Assembly (NCBI GenBank): GCA_947176915.1
Contig: CAMWSM010000027.1
Coordinates: 1-32,121, forward strand
From: an uncultured Porphyromonadaceae bacterium
Lineage (GTDB): Bacteria > Bacteroidota > Bacteroidia > Bacteroidales > Muribaculaceae
DNA length: 32,121 bases
Direction of reading: 5' to 3'
Made by a program: the position numbers and the translations under genes
Part shown: positions 1 through 7,137 of the stretch, in pieces
Layout: the number at the start of each line of letters is the position of its first letter
Numbering within the stretch: position 1 is the stretch's first letter
Notes under the pieces: generated by a model
Told to the model about the DNA's origin: nothing
The model's input: the letters and a program-made list of their open reading frames with translations, nothing else
Database searches by the model: none

Positions 1-218
1 AAAGCAATTTCCGGTTTACGAGGGTCGCCATTTTGTGCTACAAGATAGCATGCATAGCGTGTCAGCGTCACGTCATCTACTTGACGCTTAGCACCCTTAG
101 CTAAGTTTATCATTTTGCTGACGTCAGCAAAATGATCAGCAATGTTTTCTCCTGGATTAGCAGCGGATTCCTTAGCTTTCATTTGCGGTCTAAAAAAGGG
201 GGCATATATGTGGGCCAT
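1..218 (-). CDS. DinD-like protein, partial at window edge and lacking the usual N-terminus
   Basis: The minus strand is open from the window edge up to a stop at 243-245. It encodes a stretch strongly reminiscent of DNA-damage-inducible protein D: a [17 protein letters not shown] segment, then a [19 protein letters not shown] block and a PEIAF block. In E. coli DinD this region is preceded by roughly 45 residues of a Bro-N-like domain containing a GYSEYR-type segment. Here the upstream residues ([18 protein letters not shown]) do not resemble that, and no other upstream frame restores it. The first ATG is at 218; a second at 182 is equally possible. The C-terminus lies outside the window. 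DinD is a DNA-damage-regulated protein of unclear biochemical role. The gene may be an N-terminally truncated remnant, or may encode a variant with a different N-terminus. Family assignment is fairly sure; functionality is not. Confidence 0.6.
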   Translation of the reverse strand, partial: MAHIYAPFFRPQMKAKESAANPGENIADHFADVSKMINLAKGAKRQVDDVTLTRYACYLVAQNGDPRKPEIA

Positions 219-276
219 TTCGCCGTTTCGGGGTTCAATTATTTAAGTGTTAAAAATTTCTTTTGATACACCCCCG

Positions 277-308
277 TTTTGATTTCAGAAATAAATGGTG
301 TAACTTTG
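277..308 (+). promoter_or_regulatory. Bacteroidetes-type promoter of the DUF262 gene
   Basis: A TTTTG element at 277-281 and TAACTTTG at 301-308 are separated by 19 bases, matching the Bacteroidetes -33/-7 arrangement. The predicted start lies near 315, leaving a leader of about 130 bases before the ATG at 444. Confidence 0.6.
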
Positions 309-443
309 TGTATCGAAATGGCTATAAGTTAGTTTTTGGTGGTGCTTATAATTGTTTATTTTATTATAATTAGCCAAGAAACCATGTCGTTTGTATGCCA
401 TTATTTCTATAATCTTTAACTTGCGAAATTTAGATAACGTAAA

Positions 444-2381
444 ATGAAAACCGGCTATAAAGAAATAGGTTTTGGAAAGCAAACCATAGCGGAGGTATTC
501 GAGGAGTGGTACACCGTACCATCATATCAAAGGCACTACGTATGGGAAAGCGACAATATTAATGATATGCTCGAAGATTTTACGTCTAATTATGCGGAAC
601 ATGGCAATGAGGAATATTTTCTTGGCTCTTACATTATTCAAAATAAAGAGCAGAACAATGATTTGCTGGATGGACAACAACGGATTACTACTTTGTTCCT
701 TTTATTTGCTTTTCTTCGAGACTATAATAGATCCTCTGATGAGGTCAGAGAAAATTGCAAAGCTTTAATTGTCCAGAAAGAGAATAAGATACGTAAGATA
801 GCACAACGAATCAGACTTTCCTATGAAATAAGAGGCAATGTCAAGAATTTCATTGAACAGTATATAATGCCGGATGGAAATATTTCTCAATATTGGTCTG
901 ATATTGTAATAAAAGCTAATGACAAGAAAGAATCCACATCTATTCAAAGGATGTGCAATGCATTATTGTGCTTCAAGGAGTATTTCGATGAGCATACAGA
1001 AATAGATCTTGACATATTACTGGGGTTTATTCTCAATAATGTGGTCATGATTTATATATCAGCAGACTCCCTTGAAGATGCGTTCCGATTGTTTTCCGTT
1101 ATGAATGATCGGGGGCAGAAGTTAAGTAATGCAGACATTTTAAAATCATCAAATCTTGAAAAGATCAGTGATGATACGGATAGAAATAACTATGCCCGAG
1201 GTTGGGAGGAGATGCAGGAAGATATGGGAAATGAATTCGACCGTTTCCTTGCGTATGTCAGAACAATGCTATTAAAGAAACGTCAGAAAACTAATCTTCT
1301 CGATGAGTATGACAAACTGATATTCAAAGCTGGCAAGATGCAACAAGGGAAGGAATTCTTTAACTATGTTTTTAAGGCGTACGAAGACTACAACAAACTC
1401 ATCAATTTAAATGATAATGATGATGCTGAGTATTGTACGCTAATTCGAATTCTCAATAACTCCATGCCATCAACCGATTGGATACCGGTAGTCCTATCGT
1501 ATGGAAGAAAATTTGGCAATACCGGCCTATTGAAGTTTACCCTTAAGGTGGCTTGCAAGAATATTGGCGATGCGGTATGTGGTAAGTCTTCTTCATATCG
1601 TATTGATAATCTTAATAGTATCATAAATCTTATAGAAGATTCTGTGGATAGCAATGCTGTGTTAGAGTCAACCAAATTCTACTCTTTCGATGAACAGGTG
1701 TTTATGGCAAACGTACAGTCGGAGATATATGGACGTAGGTATACTTATGCTTTGTTAATGTTGCTTGAATATAAATATAAGGATAAGTCGGAGTGGAAGG
1801 AGTTTGGTACTATCTCTATAGAACATATCCTTCCACAAAATCCAAAATTGAATAGCAAATGGGTTAAAGACTTTACAGAGGAACAAAGAAGTTTTTATAC
1901 GGATAGAATAGGTAATCTCTGCCTTATCGGAAGAAGGAAGAATGCCTCATTAGGAAATCTGGATTACCAAGAAAAACTGAAAAGGTATTTTGAAAAGAAT
2001 ATTGGTTCGTTTGCCTATACGCAAAAGATTTATAAGAATTATCCAACTGCCTGGACGCCGGAAACTGTTGAAGAGAATCAAAAACGTGTGATTGCTGACA
2101 TAAAAGAAATTTTCGGAATAAACAGTTCTGGAACGGGGATGAATTCCGTAACTTCAAATGATCCAAAAATATCCACGGAGGAAAATCTCACTGATTCATA
2201 TATGCAACGACAGAAAAGCATTTATGCCAATGCATACGAACGGTGGAGTGAAGATGATGACAAAAAACTTGTTGAATTATATAATTCCGGGGTAGATGTT
2301 AAAACTCTTATGTCGATATTTCAGAGAAACGAAGGTTCTATAAAATCCAGAATCAAGAAACTAACCGGTTTGTTCCTATAA
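444..2381 (+). CDS. DUF262/DUF1524 (GmrSD-type) nuclease with C-terminal HTH-like module
   Basis: This 645-residue protein has the two-part layout of GmrSD-type modification-dependent restriction proteins. The N-terminal DUF262 (ParB-like) part shows PSYQRHYVW at about residues 26-34 and the DGQQR nucleotide-binding motif at 76-80. The C-terminal DUF1524 HNH-like part shows IEHILPQNP with a likely catalytic His near 461, then GNLCLIG with Asn near 491 and a downstream NASLGN. A final module (about 600-645: WSEDDDKKLVELY, then SIKSRIKKL) resembles the Myb/HTH-like tails seen on some nucleases and helicases. Known family members cleave modified foreign DNA using NTP hydrolysis; the target here cannot be told. 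The ATG at 444 was chosen because DUF262 begins immediately and a good promoter lies upstream. It neighbours other defence-like genes. Key motifs are intact, so it is probably functional. Confidence 0.88.
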   Translation: MKTGYKEIGFGKQTIAEVFEEWYTVPSYQRHYVWESDNINDMLEDFTSNYAEHGNEEYFLGSYIIQNKEQNNDLLDGQQRITTLFLLFAFLRDYNRSSDEVRENCKALIVQKENKIRKIAQRIRLSYEIRGNVKNFIEQYIMPDGNISQYWSDIVIKANDKKESTSIQRMCNALLCFKEYFDEHTEIDLDILLGFILNNVVMIYISADSLEDAFRLFSVMNDRGQKLSNADILKSSNLEKISDDTDRNNYARGWEEMQEDMGNEFDRFLAYVRTMLLKKRQKTNLLDEYDKLIFKAGKMQQGKEFFNYVFKAYEDYNKLINLNDNDDAEYCTLIRILNNSMPSTDWIPVVLSYGRKFGNTGLLKFTLKVACKNIGDAVCGKSSSYRIDNLNSIINLIEDSVDSNAVLESTKFYSFDEQVFMANVQSEIYGRRYTYALLMLLEYKYKDKSEWKEFGTISIEHILPQNPKLNSKWVKDFTEEQRSFYTDRIGNLCLIGRRKNASLGNLDYQEKLKRYFEKNIGSFAYTQKIYKNYPTAWTPETVEENQKRVIADIKEIFGINSSGTGMNSVTSNDPKISTEENLTDSYMQRQKSIYANAYERWSEDDDKKLVELYNSGVDVKTLMSIFQRNEGSIKSRIKKLTGLFL

Positions 2382-2758
2382 TAGGAATCACAATTGCGGA
2401 TTTTATACGTAAGGAATGTGCTAAGGATAGACATCTGCAAGACGGATTTCTTGCACTGGAAGCCGGCACTTTATTTAAGCCCAATCCCGCCGATCCGACT
2501 TACCCAAGATGGCGTGAACCATGAGTGACTGGTATAAATGGCAATATATGGTCTATCGTGAAATAGGAGACAAAGACAATCGACTCCAATTAGGCTTCGG
2601 CGGAGCATTACGATGAAAAGCGATGTAATGTGCCGTATGAGCGAATGTTGGAGTTGGTGAACGGTACCTTGATAAAGAATTGATTTTTAGGAGATAATAA
2701 AAGTGATATTTCCCAAGTGGAATCACATTCCGAAATCTCGGTAGCCTGTCATCGATCA
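2382..2758 (+). pseudogene. Decayed coding remnants between the nuclease and the DprA-like gene
   Basis: This gap has no normal gene but contains protein-like pieces on the plus strand. One open stretch runs to a TGA at 2522-2524 (ending TYPRWREP). It overlaps by ATGA the start of a 31-codon ORF at 2521 (MSDWYKWQYMVYREIGDKDN). After an apparent frameshift, a third stretch (HYDEKRCNVPYERMLELVN) runs on to about 2683. The coding-like composition and the ATGA junction suggest the ruins of one or two genes. I do not recognise the family, and chance ORFs remain possible. Confidence 0.25.
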
Positions 2759-2761
2759 TTT

Positions 2762-3211
2762 TCATAGATTTTCTAATAATATCGAATTGACAATGGGATT
2801 GTGAGAATAAGCTGATGATTGGGCAAGGAGATTAAAGTTGCCAGTTTTCTTTCCGAGTCTATAGGCAACGTCGTTACCCTCTTTGTCAGCTGCTCGCGCT
2901 CCGATAATGGCTACTGCTTTCTCATCGCGTAGTAAACTGATATTCCCTTTCAGATGGATTATCGGAGGATACTCAGACCCTATCCTGCGAAGCCTTTCCG
3001 GAAATTCCGGATCAGTCCAGACGTATGAGATTACTCCTGCCTCTTCCTGGCAGTCGAGTACGGAATTTGCTTTATCCAGATACTCTTCCAAGATTGGATT
3101 CTCATCGAGCAATTTTTCAAATGTATTGAGTTGCATCTTCAGTATCTCGGAATTTTCCATCCCGAAATACTGAAGAGCAAGCACCTCGTCGATAGTTAGT
3201 GGTTGTTTCAT
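2762..3211 (-). pseudogene. Truncated DprA/SLOG-like protein
   Basis: The 149 residues start like a DprA/Smf-family protein. Residues 1-60 form a helical region, then about residues 66-118 contain DPEFPERLRRIGSEYPP, HLKGN, LLRDEKAVAIIGARAADKEG and AYRLGKK. These match the DprA start of the Rossmann-like SLOG fold, in which the VAIIGAR strand-loop begins the nucleotide or ssDNA-binding site. Family members continue for 130 or more residues (GLALGCD-type and other motifs). Here the match stops after GKK and is replaced by an unrelated 27-residue tail. The catalytically relevant half of the fold is therefore absent. The gene is the last of a minus-strand operon, starting three bases after the preceding ORF's stop. 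Loss by deletion is the simplest reading. Chromosomal dprA acts in natural transformation; operonic stand-alone paralogues like this one may serve conflict systems instead. Confidence 0.7.
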
Positions 3212-3214
3212 TTT

Positions 3215-3425
3215 CTATAGACTATTTTTTACTAATTCATCCCGAGTTGCAAGATAAGACTCAAAGTTTTTCATTATCTTTAGTAGATCAGGCGTTAGCC
3301 TTTTCTCGCATTCCTTTGCAATCCATTTGGGAATAGGATAGACACAAGCTGCCATTGAGCAGGCGATACATGCCTTTGATGCCTTCGGGATGGTTATGCG
3401 ATACTCCTGCGATTGCTCCTAACAT
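3215..3425 (-). pseudogene. Small Cys-rich ORF, apparently inactivated by a one-base insertion
   Basis: An open frame (3215-3418) encodes about 67 residues with a cluster of cysteines (KASKACIACSMAACVYP) and a helical C-terminus (KNFESYLATRDELVKNSL). It has no usable start codon before an internal Met at 3355, and a TAG sits directly upstream. An ATG at 3423-3425, seven bases after the FtsZ-like stop, is one base out of frame. Removing a single G from the TTAGGAG that follows would give a continuous protein of about 69 residues beginning MLEQSQEYRITIPKAS. The stop is three bases before the DprA-like start, which fits an operonic gene. I do not recognise the family. Sequencing error, or translation from 3355 as a 46-residue peptide, are alternatives. 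Confidence 0.5.
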
Positions 3426-3432
3426 AACTCAA

Positions 3433-4287
3433 CTATTCTTCCGGAAGTTTCACATCAAAACCTGAAGCGAGGAAAATTACCGACAGAATATCGTCATCAT
3501 CCGACTCTCCGACTCCCCATTTCACGTCTGCATAAGAAGGTAAAGTCTCAATAAACGCCGTTATCGCCTTCATCTCATTCATCATCAAAGGGCTATTCTT
3601 CGGAACGAAAACCTTTATTAGTACCCTCCGGGCGGTGGAAATGTCGCACTTCTTCATTAAAGGAGATGAAAGAGCCTGCTCAATGGCAAGTCCCACTCTG
3701 TTCTCTCCTGCACCGATGCCGCTCCCGATTGTGAATGTACCGCTCTTTGAAAGGGCAATTCCCAGATCTTCCACATCGATCTTTATTGTACCCTTCTCCG
3801 AGATAAGAGATATTATATCCTGAATGCCTTCTGCAATTGTCTCTTCTACAGAGACAAGGGAATTAATCAGTTCGACAAATGTACATCCTTTTTCAGTCGG
3901 TCTGTTGAAGGTTTCCTTATTTATGATAAGCGAACTGTCGGCTTCATCATTTATCTCACGGGCTACCTCCAATGCTCTAATTACAGCTTTCTCACCTTCA
4001 AAAAGACGCGGGGTGGTGAGGATTGCAGCCAGAGCTCTGCCACTCCTCTTTGTCGATGCCGCTGCTTTCAAAGCTAAGGAATTTTCTTTATTGTTGCCTA
4101 AATCAGCAACCAAAAGCACCAATTCCACTTCCTCTGTAATTTCACCGGTAAGCATTTCGAGTTCGGATTCATTCTTGATACCGAATGTAGCTATCCCTTT
4201 TACTTCATTCTCCGCAATTATACGGACTACATTCAAGCCCGTTTCTCCTATTCCTAACAGGAGAACCTTCTTTGATTTTGGATCCAT
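3433..4287 (-). CDS. Divergent FtsZ/tubulin-like protein
   Basis: The 284 residues align by eye with bacterial FtsZ over nearly the whole core. KVLLLGIGETGLNVVRII (7-24) matches the first glycine-rich strand-loop. LTTPRLFEGEKAVIRAL matches the FtsZ TKPFxFEG segment. EGIQDIISLIS matches the VQGISDLI helix. KIDVED matches the T7 loop. GAGENRVGLAIEQALSSPL and the final IFLASGFD match the C-terminal domain. The signature T4 loop GGGTGTG is missing; LGNNKENS occupies its place. In the T7 loop the two acidic residues are kept but the Asn is Lys. The linker and C-terminal FtsA-binding peptide are absent. It is therefore not the division FtsZ. Nucleotide binding is doubtful from sequence, although polymerisation or scaffolding is possible. 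It starts two bases after the upstream gene's stop, so the two are probably co-translated. It could belong to one of the non-division FtsZ-like families linked to membrane or conflict functions. Confidence 0.72.
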   Translation of the reverse strand: MDPKSKKVLLLGIGETGLNVVRIIAENEVKGIATFGIKNESELEMLTGEITEEVELVLLVADLGNNKENSLALKAAASTKRSGRALAAILTTPRLFEGEKAVIRALEVAREINDEADSSLIINKETFNRPTEKGCTFVELINSLVSVEETIAEGIQDIISLISEKGTIKIDVEDLGIALSKSGTFTIGSGIGAGENRVGLAIEQALSSPLMKKCDISTARRVLIKVFVPKNSPLMMNEMKAITAFIETLPSYADVKWGVGESDDDDILSVIFLASGFDVKLPEE

Positions 4288-4289
4288 TT

Positions 4290-5102
4290 TTATTTGTTCT
4301 TTGAAAGATAACTTCTTATCAAAAAGTCAAGATAGTGATTCAGAGTAGAAAGAGCTCCTCGGAGCATATCTTCTGTCACGCCCTCTGACTTATCAATATT
4401 ATCAATTGCTGAATGCACAAGTTCACTAGCCAGCAGTCGAGAGTAGCGGATATTCACTCCAGCCTTAGCCTTATCTACAAGCTTCTGCAGCCAATCGCTA
4501 TCCCCACGTCCATTATTGATGACAAGCGCGTTCAGTTTGCGGAGATTCGACACCATTTTGTAGCGAAGATTATCAGAGAATTTAGAGTCTTTCAGGTACT
4601 GATTGAATTCTTTATCAAGAGGTATCTTGGGATATCGCTTCGTGTCTTCTGATTCATAGATTTCATACAGCTCCGGTTCAAACTCATAATAATCATAATA
4701 TGAGCGTAGGAAAGCTTCATACCATTTGAAGGCAATTATAACTTCAGAGAGGAACTTCCTGCCCTCCTTTTTCACTTCTTTATTCATCTCCTCAAGTTCT
4801 TGGATATGACTTACCAAAGATGTAAAAGAGAAGTCAAGATAAAGCGTGCGTAAAGTTTCCGAAGAAGCCTTTCGCGCCTCTTCAAGCCATTCTCCAAGGA
4901 GTCTGAACAATTCAGGTTCGCCGGGTTCCCATAGCTCGATGTCTGCCTCTCTGATAAGGTCAATCTGTTTCTTTGCCTCCTCCTCGGAAAGGATTCGGGA
5001 GGTAATGAGCCAATTCTTGAATCCCTCAGAATTGTAGGGGATGCCAAGATACATCTTTTCTATAAGTTCTTCTTTCTTGGTAGTATTCTTTAGATTTGTC
5101 AT
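4290..5102 (-). CDS. Unknown helical protein, first intact gene of the FtsZ-like operon
   Basis: This 270-residue cytoplasmic protein is charged and mostly helical, with no signal peptide or membrane segment. The N-terminal 80 residues (KMYLGIPYNSEGFKNWL, then LIREADIELWEPGEPELF and GEWLEE) form a compact module that recurs in a truncated copy at 6745-6984. The middle (about 95-150) is rich in aromatic residues (YYDYYEFEPELYEIYE). The C-terminal half (DKEFNQYLKDSKFSD, NLRYKMVSNLRKLNALV) faintly recalls the SAM-like helical domains that precede catalytic parts in recombinases and some restriction proteins; that is only an impression. It is two bases upstream of the FtsZ-like gene and has a promoter at 5128-5158. 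I do not recognise the family. Its tight coupling suggests a partner of the FtsZ-like protein. Confidence 0.7.
   Translation of the reverse strand: MTNLKNTTKKEELIEKMYLGIPYNSEGFKNWLITSRILSEEEAKKQIDLIREADIELWEPGEPELFRLLGEWLEEARKASSETLRTLYLDFSFTSLVSHIQELEEMNKEVKKEGRKFLSEVIIAFKWYEAFLRSYYDYYEFEPELYEIYESEDTKRYPKIPLDKEFNQYLKDSKFSDNLRYKMVSNLRKLNALVINNGRGDSDWLQKLVDKAKAGVNIRYSRLLASELVHSAIDNIDKSEGVTEDMLRGALSTLNHYLDFLIRSYLSKNK
4945..5062. repeat. 118-bp perfect direct repeat, copy 1
   Basis: This stretch inside the 5' part of the 270-residue gene is identical, base for base by eye, to 6851-6968. The lower similarity extends farther on both sides (about 4860-5062). The two copies have the same orientation and flank the HNH-like gene. 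Confidence 0.85.
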
Positions 5103-5127
5103 AATTGTTACGTTTTATAGTTTGTTG

Positions 5128-5158
5128 CAAAGGTAATATGTAAGAAGCATTGGGGCAA
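5128..5158 (-). promoter_or_regulatory. Promoter of the FtsZ-like operon
   Basis: Reading the minus strand, TTG (5158-5156) is followed after 20 bases by TACCTTTG (5135-5128), the Bacteroidetes -7 element. The start codon at 5102 lies about 25 bases downstream. The same TACCTTTG element precedes the truncated copy of this gene at 7010-7017. Confidence 0.6.
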
Positions 5159-5363
5159 TCAACTATCTTACCAATCGTTACAATCCACCCTATTGCCCTA
5201 TTATATAAATGATTATAATTAATAATATCATCCTATGAATCTACATTTTCACAGACTGAAAAATAACCTCTTATTATACAACTTAAATGGTGCAAGCGTT
5301 TATGCTCGTACCATTTAAGTCATCTTCTTAGAGCCCTTTGAAAATTCTACAATTATTTTTATT

Positions 5364-6482
5364 CTAACACTCTTCGAGGAGGACACCAGCTTTAAACCGG
5401 GTTTCAGGATTTACACGATATGAAGCAGATATTATACGTAAGGCATCTTTTTCCCATCTATTTTCAAAAATCTTTCTGGATTTTGAAAGACGAGAATTTT
5501 GAGCATTTGGTGAAAAATCAGAATATTCAACATACTCAGCTTTAAGATCCTTTACCTTGGCATTGGGATTTCTCTTCAATGCAGGGTAGAATATATCCAC
5601 AAAAGCTTTCATACCAATATCTCGCAGACAACTAAGCACTTCCTCTTTAATATAACTGTCACTATTATTATTTTTTTTCACTTCAGTCTGTTCCAAATCT
5701 GGCTCATCAAGAAGATCTTCCAGATTTGGAATTACTCTTGAATATGATTCATCATCCGGTATCTTTTCAGAGCTTAGCTCAATTTGGATAACTTTTGATG
5801 CCACTGGTTGCTTTCCCTCAGCAGGTTCAAGTACATTCAGAGAATATATTCCCGGCAACACATATCGGGGATTATAAGTGGGACAATCGATTTTTAATCT
5901 CGCCCAATTGAAGGAAGGTAAGTCATAGTACTTTGATACAATAGCCTTCAAAGTGTTCAAAACTAACGCACCTACATAATAAGAGCCATCCTCCGCAGAA
6001 GGTTTATCAAGAATATCATTGACAAACAGAGGTATTAGAACCACATTCCACATACCTGTAAAATAACTGGGATGCATCGCTTTATTTCCCCATATATGAG
6101 ATATTTTGAAGTTTATAAAATCTGCTTTATGACTTTTATTTCTCTTGAGGTAGTATCCGGTGTACTGTCTGATAAGTGAATCAACACTAGCATTCCCATT
6201 TTTATCTATTTTGATAAGTATATTCCCGGAATTGCCATCATTGAATATCGTCTCCTTTGTTTTCCTGGTCACCTTCTTACCACCATAAAATTTCTTATTA
6301 TTCGATTTTCTGGCAGGCAAGACAATTCCTTGCTTAATACTCTCACACATATTGTCATGGCGATCTTTAACTATCTCTTTGGAAAAGAAATAGCAACCTG
6401 AAATTGAGAACTTTACAAATTCAGTTTCTCCAAACTGTCCTACAAGTTTCTCCATTCCATCAATGGGTTGATTTATTTTCAT
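5364..6482 (-). CDS. Unknown 372-residue protein with a possible HNH-like nuclease core
   Basis: No close family is recognised. Residues 140-180 read ADFINFKISHIWG, then WNVVLIPLFVNDILDKP. The pattern of a His in SHIW followed about 20 residues later by WN-VVLIP resembles the His/Asn core of some HNH-type proteins (CHIW ... NLVLLP). The third metal-binding His is not obvious. The N-terminal part is basic (KKVTRKTKETIF). The C-terminal 100 residues are helical and charged (KRNPNAKVKDLKAEY, then NAQNSRLSKSRKIF). There is no signal peptide or membrane segment. It sits alone on the minus strand between the two copies of the direct repeat, upstream of the FtsZ-like operon, and has its own likely -7 element at 6557-6564. 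Its context argues for a defence or mobile role, but a nuclease call is only a hypothesis. Confidence 0.6.
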   Translation of the reverse strand: MKINQPIDGMEKLVGQFGETEFVKFSISGCYFFSKEIVKDRHDNMCESIKQGIVLPARKSNNKKFYGGKKVTRKTKETIFNDGNSGNILIKIDKNGNASVDSLIRQYTGYYLKRNKSHKADFINFKISHIWGNKAMHPSYFTGMWNVVLIPLFVNDILDKPSAEDGSYYVGALVLNTLKAIVSKYYDLPSFNWARLKIDCPTYNPRYVLPGIYSLNVLEPAEGKQPVASKVIQIELSSEKIPDDESYSRVIPNLEDLLDEPDLEQTEVKKNNNSDSYIKEEVLSCLRDIGMKAFVDIFYPALKRNPNAKVKDLKAEYVEYSDFSPNAQNSRLSKSRKIFENRWEKDALRIISASYRVNPETRFKAGVLLEEC

Positions 6483-6556
6483 ATTTATTATTTTTTGAGT
6501 ATTCTAAAATCTAATCTGTAATCTATTACCTTTTCTTATTTAACCTAACTATTTTT

Positions 6557-6564
6557 CAAAGATA
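6557..6564 (-). promoter_or_regulatory. Probable -7 element of the HNH-like gene
   Basis: TATCTTTG on the minus strand matches TAnnTTTG, 75 bases upstream of the start codon at 6482. I see no clear -33 element, so confidence is moderate. Confidence 0.35.
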
Positions 6565-6744
6565 GTTTAGTTTGTCGGTAACCTGCTTAATAATATTCAT
6601 GTCTCTATATAATCGTTATTTTGGAAAAATTAAGCATTCAAAATACTAAAAATAAAATTTCAAAATGCTTTTATAATTTTTGTTACGCACTCTATCAACG
6701 CTTATTCTCATAAAAACTTAATTTGTATATTTTCAACGATAGTA

Positions 6745-6984
6745 TTAACCCTGATACTGATCAAGGATTTCGAGTTCAAGGGCTTCTTCAAGCCAATCCC
6801 CAAGAAGTCTGAAAAGTTCCGGTTCGCCGGGTTCCCAGAGTTCGACGTCCGCCTCTCTGATAAGGTCAATCTGTTTCTTTGCCTCCTCCTCGGAAAGGAT
6901 TCGGGAGGTAATGAGCCAATTCTTGAATCCCTCAGAATTGTAGGGGATGCCAAGATACATCTTTTCTACAAGATCTTTTTTCAT
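6745..6984 (-). pseudogene. Truncated copy of the 270-residue operon gene
   Basis: The ATG at 6982-6984 begins MKKDLVEKMYLGIPYNSEGF and matches the N-terminal module of the 270-residue protein almost perfectly for about 70 residues, through GDWLEEA. It then diverges into LELEILDQYQG and stops after 79 residues. A TACCTTTG element at 7010-7017 lies just upstream, like the intact gene. The remaining two thirds and any downstream partner genes are missing. The frame also extends upstream to an ATG at 7065, but that part overlaps the promoter-like element and has no counterpart in the intact gene. It may be a relic of an operon replaced or displaced by the neighbouring cassette, or a free-standing N-terminal domain. 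Confidence 0.75.
6851..6968. repeat. 118-bp perfect direct repeat, copy 2
   Basis: This is identical to 4945-5062 and lies 1,906 bases from it, within the truncated copy of the same gene. Flanking sequence outside the block is still similar but has many differences. This pattern suggests gene conversion or recombination using this segment as homology. Confidence 0.85.
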
Positions 6985-7009
6985 AGTTATTGAGTTTTCT
7001 ATCCGGCTG

Positions 7010-7017
7010 CAAAGGTA
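7010..7017 (-). promoter_or_regulatory. Probable -7 element of the truncated gene copy
   Basis: TACCTTTG on the minus strand is in the same position relative to the start codon as in the intact copy (25-26 bases). No good -33 element is visible. Confidence 0.4.
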
Positions 7018-7137
7018 ATACCCACGATGTATAGGCATATTTAAGGCATGTATCCTCCGATACACCTATATTTATTATGCATAAAAGTAAGTTAACTTAA
7101 GAAAATTAATAATTGTTTCGCAGTGCCAATATGACCT

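Noticed and set aside
3433-4287. Assignment as the cell-division gene ftsZ
   Set aside because: The GGGTGTG loop, linker and C-terminal peptide are missing and the gene is not in a division cluster.
4811-5047. 78-codon minus-strand ORF in the repeated segment, seen again at 6708-6953
   Set aside because: The same shadow frame appears in both repeat copies because the DNA is duplicated; it is not evidence of a gene.
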